Source: JAICLL01 sp035252155 (GTDB lineage: Bacteria; Planctomycetota; Planctomycetia; Pirellulales; JAICIG01). Taken from it: a stretch of DNA of 10,702 nt. Where the stretch lies: NCBI GenBank assembly GCA_035252155.1, contig DATFDL010000178.1, positions 1 through 10,702 on the forward strand, written 5' to 3'. The translations under genes and the position numbers were made by a program. The notes beneath the pieces were generated by a model. The model searched no databases and was not told the DNA's origin. It was given only the letters and a program-made list of their open reading frames with translations. Below, one piece after another: positions 6,655 to 10,702 of this stretch (positions are counted from its first letter, which is position 1; each line of letters opens with the position of its first letter).

Positions 6655-7362
6655 TTATCGAGGGCCGGCGGACGGCTTGGCCGCTTCGTCCGGTAGATCG
6701 ATCGCTTTCTCGGTTTCGTCGATGAGCTTAGTTTCGGGCACGCCTTCGCGAATCAGTTTCAAGATTTCGGCCAACGTCTGCGCCTCTTCATCCGTCTTGA
6801 ACTCGTCGAGGATTTTTTTCCGCTTGGCGGTGGGCATCAGCGACAGGAGCTTGACCACGTCGTTGGCCTCGCCCTCTTTGAACATCCGCAGGATCTGGTC
6901 CTTGGCCTGCTTGGACTTCATGCTCTCCAGGATCAGCCGGGCCGTCTCGCGGTTGTTGGCCAGCACGCCCTCGCGCAGTTCGTCGAGCTGCGCGCGGAAC
7001 GCTGTCTTGATACGTTCATATCGGTCTTTTTCTTCAATTAGTTTGTTATATTCTACTTTGACGACTGCCATGTTCTCACCAAGCGATTGCTCGCGCAGCT
7101 CGATGTCGCGACTCTTCAGCGCTCGTGCGCGGGCCAACGCTTCGAGCGAAACTTCTTCGCCGCCGTTCGGGTCTTCGACCTTGGTCGGCGTCGGCGGTGA
7201 GATCTCGATTCCGTTGGCCGCGGCCACCACGCGCAACACCGTCGGTTCGTCGAGCTTGCCGCGCGAATATAGATATCCCAGCAACAGCGTCTCAGCCGCC
7301 ACGGTGGCTACGCACAACACGGCAATGAGAGCGGCGACGCCGCCGATCAGGCGTCCGATCAT
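6655..7362 (-). CDS. MotE/YlxF-like flagellar protein (MgtE N-terminal-like domain)
   Basis: This encodes 235 residues. An N-terminal membrane helix (about 5-32, starting MIGRLIGGVAALIAVL) would anchor the protein with its bulk outside the cytoplasm. A predicted coiled coil follows (about 72-135, with LEALARARALKSRDIELREQ and EEKDRYERIK). Next is a helical repeat region (about 140-205) with ARLILESMKSKQAKDQILRMF and VVKLLSLMPTAKRKKILDEF, the pattern of the MgtE N-terminal-like domain of MotE. MotE is known in some bacteria as a chaperone of the stator protein MotB, and a similar gene, ylxF, lies between fliJ and fliK in Bacillus. Position and architecture agree; the exact function here is inferred. 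It starts in a 4-base ATGA overlap with fliJ, with GGAG 8 nt upstream. About 60 bp of its middle is clearly AT-richer than its surroundings. Confidence 0.82.
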   Translation of the reverse strand: MIGRLIGGVAALIAVLCVATVAAETLLLGYLYSRGKLDEPTVLRVVAAANGIEISPPTPTKVEDPNGGEEVSLEALARARALKSRDIELREQSLGENMAVVKVEYNKLIEEKDRYERIKTAFRAQLDELREGVLANNRETARLILESMKSKQAKDQILRMFKEGEANDVVKLLSLMPTAKRKKILDEFKTDEEAQTLAEILKLIREGVPETKLIDETEKAIDLPDEAAKPSAGPR

Positions 7363-7805
7363 TCGAGCATCTCCGCGGCGTGACGGCGTCCGGCGATTTC
7401 GTCGAGCTCCTTGCGCGCCCGATCTTCCTCTTCCGCCCGATGACGCTCTTGCTGCGTCTCTCGCAGCAGCTCCAGCGAGCGCACGTCACGATCGGCGGCC
7501 ACCAGCGCCTCGCGTCGTTTTTCGATCTCGGCGGCCACCGCCGCTTGTTGTCCCTCGAGCTTGCTTTTTTCGACCCGCAGCACCACGTCATAACGAGTGG
7601 CGTCGAGCAGCCGATCAACGTTGACCGCCCCGGGCGAAACGGTCTGCGTCTGCTGGGCCTCGCGCAGCAGCTCTTCGATTTCGTCACGGCGAAGTTGCAA
7701 TTCGTCGCCCAGGCGCAGCGCCTCGGCAAGCTGGCCGCGGCGCTCGTCGCGGTGCGCCATGCGGAGCTTCAAAAGCGTCGCCAGTCGAAACTGAAATCGG
7801 GGCAT
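7359..7805 (-). CDS. fliJ: Flagellar export protein FliJ
   Basis: FliJ is the central stalk-like coiled coil of the export ATPase complex. It links the FliI ring to the gate protein FlhA and helps recycle chaperones. The 148-residue protein is almost entirely predicted alpha-helix. It starts MPRFQFRLATLLKLRMAHRDE, very typical of FliJ (F-F-L-LL-R), and continues with long charged heptads such as KLEGQQAAVAAEIEKRREAL and LLRETQQERHRAEEEDRARKELDE. The length fits the family (about 145-150). It begins 1 nt after the fliI stop, with GGAGG 11 nt upstream inside fliI, and its end overlaps the motE-like gene. Sequence conservation in FliJ is low, so position is a large part of the call. Confidence 0.92.
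   Translation of the reverse strand: MPRFQFRLATLLKLRMAHRDERRGQLAEALRLGDELQLRRDEIEELLREAQQTQTVSPGAVNVDRLLDATRYDVVLRVEKSKLEGQQAAVAAEIEKRREALVAADRDVRSLELLRETQQERHRAEEEDRARKELDEIAGRRHAAEMLE
7371..7374 (-). promoter_or_regulatory. Shine-Dalgarno of the motE-like gene, inside the end of fliJ
   Basis: GGAG on the minus strand lies 8 nt before the ATG at 7362, within the last codons of fliJ. With the ATGA overlap it supports this start and coupled translation. Confidence 0.55.
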
Positions 7806-7806
7806 G

Positions 7807-9126
7807 TTACGTTTGTCCTCCAGCGCGTTCCACCGCCCGCCGCCTCAACTGCAAGAGCGCGTCACGGGTCTGCTCAGCCGTCGAGTGTTCGTCAACGTTC
7901 TGCCGCAAAAACTGCTGCAAAGGCTCCCAGAGTTCCAAGGCCAAATCGACCGCTCGGTTGCTGCCGCGGCGATATGCCCCGATCGAAAGCAGGTCTTCGT
8001 GATCGCGATGAGCGCCCAACAGTTCGCGCACGAGCGTAGCTGCCTCGCGCTGCTCCGCCGGTACAATGTCATTCATCAACCGGCTCAGGCTGCCTAAGAT
8101 GTCGATCGCGGGGTAATGCCCGCGGCTGGCCAGCTTGCGCCCCAGCCAGGTGTGGCCGTCGAGCAAGCCGCGTACGGCGTCGCCGATCGGTTCCTGCGGA
8201 TCGTCCGATTCGACCAACACCGAATAGAACGCGGTGATGCTGCCGGTGGGGCCGCGGCCCGCCCGTTCAACCAAGCGCGGCAGCATCGCGAACACCGACG
8301 GCGGAAAGCCCCGCGTCGTGGGCGGCTCGCCGGCGGCCAGGCCAATTTCACGCTGGGCTAGGGCAAACCGTGTGAGCGAGTCCATTACCAGCAATACGTC
8401 GAGTCCCTGGTCACGAAAAAACTCGGCCACCGCCGTGGCGACAAACGCCGAGCGCACCCGCAACAGCGCCGGCTCGTCGCTGGTGGCCACCACCACCACG
8501 CTCTTGGCCAGTCCCTCAGGGCCGAGATCGCGCTCGATGAATTCATTCACTTCGCGGCCGCGCTCGCCGATCAGTGCGATCACGTTGATGTCGGCCGAAG
8601 TGTAACGCGACATCATGCCCAGCGTGACGCTTTTGCCGACGCCCGACCCGGCGAAGATGCCCATCCGTTGGCCCTTGCCGCAGGTCAGCAGTCCGTCGAT
8701 CGCCCGGATGCCGGTCGACAGCGGCGTATCGATTCTCGGTCGCTCGACAGGCGAGGGGGGGCGGCGGTCGAGTGCCGTGCGCTCGGCAAGCACAGGTTCG
8801 GGCTGGCCGTCGATCGTATGCCCACGGGCGTCGATCACCCGGCCGAGCAGCGCGGGACCGACCCGCAGCCAGCCCTTGGTGCGCGCGAGCCGTGCCCGAT
8901 TGCCGCGGCGGACTCCGTGCAGCTCGCCGAACGGGTACGCGAGCGTCAATTCATCGCGGAAGCCAATGACTTCGGCCTCGAGCGGCCCACCTTGCTGCCG
9001 CTCGATTTCGATCAACGCCCCCACCGGCGCGGGAAAGCCCGCTACCGCCACCGTCAGTCCGGTGATGCGGGCCACGCTGCCTTCGATGGCCGAAGGGACG
9101 ATGGTAGAGAGTTGGTCGGCGTACAT
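7807..9126 (-). CDS. fliI: Flagellum-specific export ATPase FliI
   Basis: FliI is the hexameric ATPase at the cytoplasmic base of the flagellar type III exporter, related to F1 beta. The 439-residue protein is full length. Residues 1-90 are the beta-barrel with VARITGLTVAVAGFPAPVG. The core has the Walker A AGSGVGKS (159-166, K165), the catalytic glutamate in IGERGREV (E188) and the Walker B LLVMDS (245-250, D249). The family signature PPSVFAMLPRLVERAG is at 275-290, and ESDDPQEPIGDAVRGLLDGH at 306-325. A helical C-terminus follows. All nucleotide-binding residues I can check are intact. The ATG at 9126 has no Shine-Dalgarno; it lies just after a hairpin and T5. The frame is also open back to the fliH stop. 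Confidence 0.97.
   Translation of the reverse strand: MYADQLSTIVPSAIEGSVARITGLTVAVAGFPAPVGALIEIERQQGGPLEAEVIGFRDELTLAYPFGELHGVRRGNRARLARTKGWLRVGPALLGRVIDARGHTIDGQPEPVLAERTALDRRPPSPVERPRIDTPLSTGIRAIDGLLTCGKGQRMGIFAGSGVGKSVTLGMMSRYTSADINVIALIGERGREVNEFIERDLGPEGLAKSVVVVATSDEPALLRVRSAFVATAVAEFFRDQGLDVLLVMDSLTRFALAQREIGLAAGEPPTTRGFPPSVFAMLPRLVERAGRGPTGSITAFYSVLVESDDPQEPIGDAVRGLLDGHTWLGRKLASRGHYPAIDILGSLSRLMNDIVPAEQREAATLVRELLGAHRDHEDLLSIGAYRRGSNRAVDLALELWEPLQQFLRQNVDEHSTAEQTRDALLQLRRRAVERAGGQT
7817..7821 (-). promoter_or_regulatory. Shine-Dalgarno of fliJ, inside the end of fliI
   Basis: GGAGG on the minus strand lies 11 nt before the fliJ ATG at 7805 and within the last codons of fliI. It confirms the fliJ start 1 nt after the fliI stop. 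Confidence 0.6.
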
Positions 9127-9154
9127 TAAAAAGGGAACGGAATGAATTCCGTTC
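9127..9154 (-). terminator. Perfect short palindrome plus T5 between fliH and fliI; terminator-like hairpin
   Basis: On the minus strand GAACGGAAT and ATTCCGTTC (9154-9146 and 9143-9135) form a perfect inverted repeat with 2 nt between the arms; in RNA this is an 8-bp stem with a 4-nt loop. CCC and then TTTTT follow before the fliI ATG. It has the form of an intrinsic terminator but only moderate GC, so partial attenuation is more likely than a full stop, since fliI-flgE must be expressed. The sequence is of a palindromic type I recall from planctomycete intergenic DNA. It also displaces the fliI ribosome-binding site. Confidence 0.55.
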
Positions 9155-9801
9155 TATGTGAGTTCCTGTTCAATCCGGGCAAGCTGGGCTTCGAATTGTT
9201 GATCGATCGCGCCAAACTCGGTCTCTACACGACAGCCGCCGCGGCTGATGCGCGGATCGGCTACCAACTCGGTCGATGCCAACCGTGAGGTCTCTTTCAC
9301 CACCCGCTCGACCTGATGCCCGAGCGCGGCATGATCGTCGGGGTTGAGCAGCAGCCGCACGCGACCTCCGCCACCAGCTAGCTCGAGTGCCTCGCGCACT
9401 AGCCGCGGCGTGATCTCCGGCTGGCGAGCCAGCTCTCCGCGGCAAACGCGCCCCGCGATGGCCGTGGCCAGGTGAACCGCCTGCCGTTCCCAATGAGCCA
9501 GCCAGCCTTGCTTGGAAATCTGGATTTCCGAGGCCGCCGCGCGCAGTGCGGGCAGCACGGTTTCGAGTTGCGCCGCCAACTTGCGGTCGAGCATTTCGTC
9601 GATGGCTTTTTGAGCAAGCTGGCGGCCTTCGGCTTCGGCGGCCTGGCGAACAGCTACCGCGTCGCGCGCCGCTTGGTCGACAATCTGACTGGCCTTGCCG
9701 CGGACCTTCTCCAGGTACGTGTCGGCCTGCGCCGCCAGGTCGTCGAAATTGAAGGCGACCCCGCGTGTGCTCTGTTCCGAGGCTTTGATGACGGTCGACA
9801 T
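9154..9801 (-). CDS. fliH: Flagellar assembly protein FliH (export ATPase stator/regulator)
   Basis: FliH dimers bind FliI and dock it to the C-ring protein FliN, holding the ATPase at the export gate; the protein is related to the peripheral stalk of rotary ATPases. The 215-residue protein begins MSTVIKASEQ. A long charged helix follows (about 20-110, with QAARDAVAVRQAAEAEGRQL), consistent with the V-ATPase E-like stalk. The C-terminal globular part has RVRLLLNPDDHAAL (about 146-159) and LVADPRISRGGCRVETEFGAIDQQ, the most family-specific stretch, near the end. It starts inside the fliG stop (TGATG), so translation is probably coupled. It ends in TAG at 9156-9154, at the first bases of the palindrome before fliI. 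Confidence 0.93.
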   Translation of the reverse strand: MSTVIKASEQSTRGVAFNFDDLAAQADTYLEKVRGKASQIVDQAARDAVAVRQAAEAEGRQLAQKAIDEMLDRKLAAQLETVLPALRAAASEIQISKQGWLAHWERQAVHLATAIAGRVCRGELARQPEITPRLVREALELAGGGGRVRLLLNPDDHAALGHQVERVVKETSRLASTELVADPRISRGGCRVETEFGAIDQQFEAQLARIEQELT

Positions 9802-9803
9802 CA
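9799..9803 (-). promoter_or_regulatory. TGATG stop-start overlap coupling fliG and fliH
   Basis: The fliG stop TGA (9803-9801) and the fliH start ATG (9801-9799) share one base. No good Shine-Dalgarno precedes fliH, so ribosomes ending fliG probably reinitiate on fliH. Confidence 0.7.
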
Positions 9804-10702
9804 GACTTGCGCGGCGACGAGTGCCGTCGCCCTCCAGGGCAGATCGATACGTCCTTGTACGGCCATTTCATGAGCGATCCGGGCCAGCTCGGCCTGCGCC
9901 TGCTCGACGTCGCTCAACCGTGTCGGCCCGAGTCGCTCGATCAGCCGCCGCACGCGGCGGGCCTCGGCGGGCGAGAGCTGGGCGAGAACTCGCTCGACCA
10001 ACGCCGCATCGGCGCCGGCCAATGCCAGCCGGGCCACCTCGGGCTCGGCCGCCGCCAGCACGGCAGCCAACGCTTCGTCGTCGAGCCGCTGCAAATCCTC
10101 AAATTCGAGCGCGGGCGGGCGCAGTTTGGCGGCCAGGCGGCGGTCATGGGCGGCCAGATTTGCAAGGATCGCGCGACGTGCAGCCGGCCTGGCGGCTTCC
10201 AGCATGCGCGCGACACAGGCCAGGCCCGCATCGCGGCGGCGATCGACTTGTGCCTGCTCGAGCAATCGCGACTCCAGGCCGCGCTCGACTTCACGCAAAA
10301 TGTCGGGATCGGCCTGATCCAGACTTACCAGCCGGCGGATGACGTCGGCCTGCAATTCGCCTTCGAGCGTCGCCAGCAGCGCGGCCGCGCGGTCGTCTGG
10401 CAGGTGTGAGACCACGATCGCGATTGTCTGCGGATGCTCGCCCGACAAAACCGGCGAGATCGCTTCACTCTGGGCTTCGTGCAGAAAACGAAAGGGCCGC
10501 GAAGACGCGTTGCTGGGTTGGGCGGCGTATCCGTCGAGCGAAAGGCGCCGGGCCAAGCCTGCTTCGAGCTCGACGCCGCCGGCGACTGGCGCGGCACCGC
10601 GCGCCGCCGATGGCGCAGCGGGCCGCGAACGCACAAACTCGCCGATCACGCGCTGCTGCTCGTCGTGATCGATCTCGTCGAGCTCGACCAGCGTCCGCCG
10701 CA
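9801..10702 (-). CDS. fliG: Flagellar motor switch protein FliG (partial, N-terminus beyond right edge)
   Basis: FliG forms the rotor ring that meets the MotA stator and reverses direction on CheY signals. The frame is open to the right edge. The GTG at 10649 is internal, because upstream codons (TLVELDEIDHDEQQR) continue the FliG N-terminal domain, so probably some tens of residues are missing. The middle domain has SGEHPQTIAIVVSHLP, with the conserved EHPQT. The C-terminal domain starts with FEDLQRLDDEAL and ends with GPTRLSDVEQAQAEL and QGRIDL; it aligns without gaps to Bacillus FliG as I recall it. In that alignment the residues matching E. coli K264, R281, D288 and D289 are A, A, R and L; only R297 is kept. 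The stop overlaps the fliH start by one base. fliF is expected just beyond the edge. Confidence 0.92.
   Translation of the reverse strand, partial: RRTLVELDEIDHDEQQRVIGEFVRSRPAAPSAARGAAPVAGGVELEAGLARRLSLDGYAAQPSNASSRPFRFLHEAQSEAISPVLSGEHPQTIAIVVSHLPDDRAAALLATLEGELQADVIRRLVSLDQADPDILREVERGLESRLLEQAQVDRRRDAGLACVARMLEAARPAARRAILANLAAHDRRLAAKLRPPALEFEDLQRLDDEALAAVLAAAEPEVARLALAGADAALVERVLAQLSPAEARRVRRLIERLGPTRLSDVEQAQAELARIAHEMAVQGRIDLPWRATALVAAQV

Noticed and set aside
9695..10342. Plus-strand open frame (215 codons) opposite fliG/fliH
   Set aside because: It crosses two conserved antisense genes and shows only Arg/Pro/Ala-rich filler.
10647..10649. GTG at 10649 as the FliG start
   Set aside because: Upstream codons to the window edge continue the FliG N-terminal domain without a stop, so this is an internal valine.

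Overview
The window looks like chromosomal DNA of a planctomycete, most likely in or near the Pirellulales. This rests on high GC, on two flanking hypothetical proteins that resemble small membrane families I associate with planctomycetes, on palindromic intergenic repeats of a familiar planctomycete style, and on the way the flagellar proteins diverge. The assignment comes from recognition; no search was run.

The core is a minus-strand flagellar export and hook operon filling 1560-10702. In transcription order (right to left) it reads fliG (cut by the right edge), fliH, fliI, fliJ, a motE/ylxF-like gene, fliK, flgD and flgE. This matches the classic fliFGHIJ-ylxF-fliK-flgDE order. Most junctions are tight: fliG/fliH share one base (TGATG), fliI and fliJ are 1 nt apart, and fliJ/motE overlap by 4 nt (ATGA). 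FliG is the rotor ring. FliH, FliI and FliJ form the ATPase complex of the type III export gate. The MotE-like protein is a probable envelope-anchored partner. FliK measures hook length, FlgD caps the growing hook, and FlgE is the hook subunit.

Three junctions hold palindromic DNA. A 20-bp inverted repeat of GGGTTCA units lies between fliK and flgD. A short perfect palindrome followed by T5 lies between fliH and fliI. A nested 86-nt palindrome lies beyond flgE, where the operon meets a convergent plus-strand gene. On the left (1-1414) two unrelated hypothetical membrane-protein genes diverge from a 178-bp spacer: a minus-strand gene cut by the left edge (1-471), and a plus-strand gene (650-1414) with a possible CxxC/CxxH metal site.

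The most notable points are a FliG whose torque-helix charges are largely missing or reversed, a hook protein carrying two tandem FnIII-like domains, and a fliH stop codon (TAG) followed at once by a hairpin and in frame with fliI. I found no RNA genes, CRISPR array, transposase or clear promoter.
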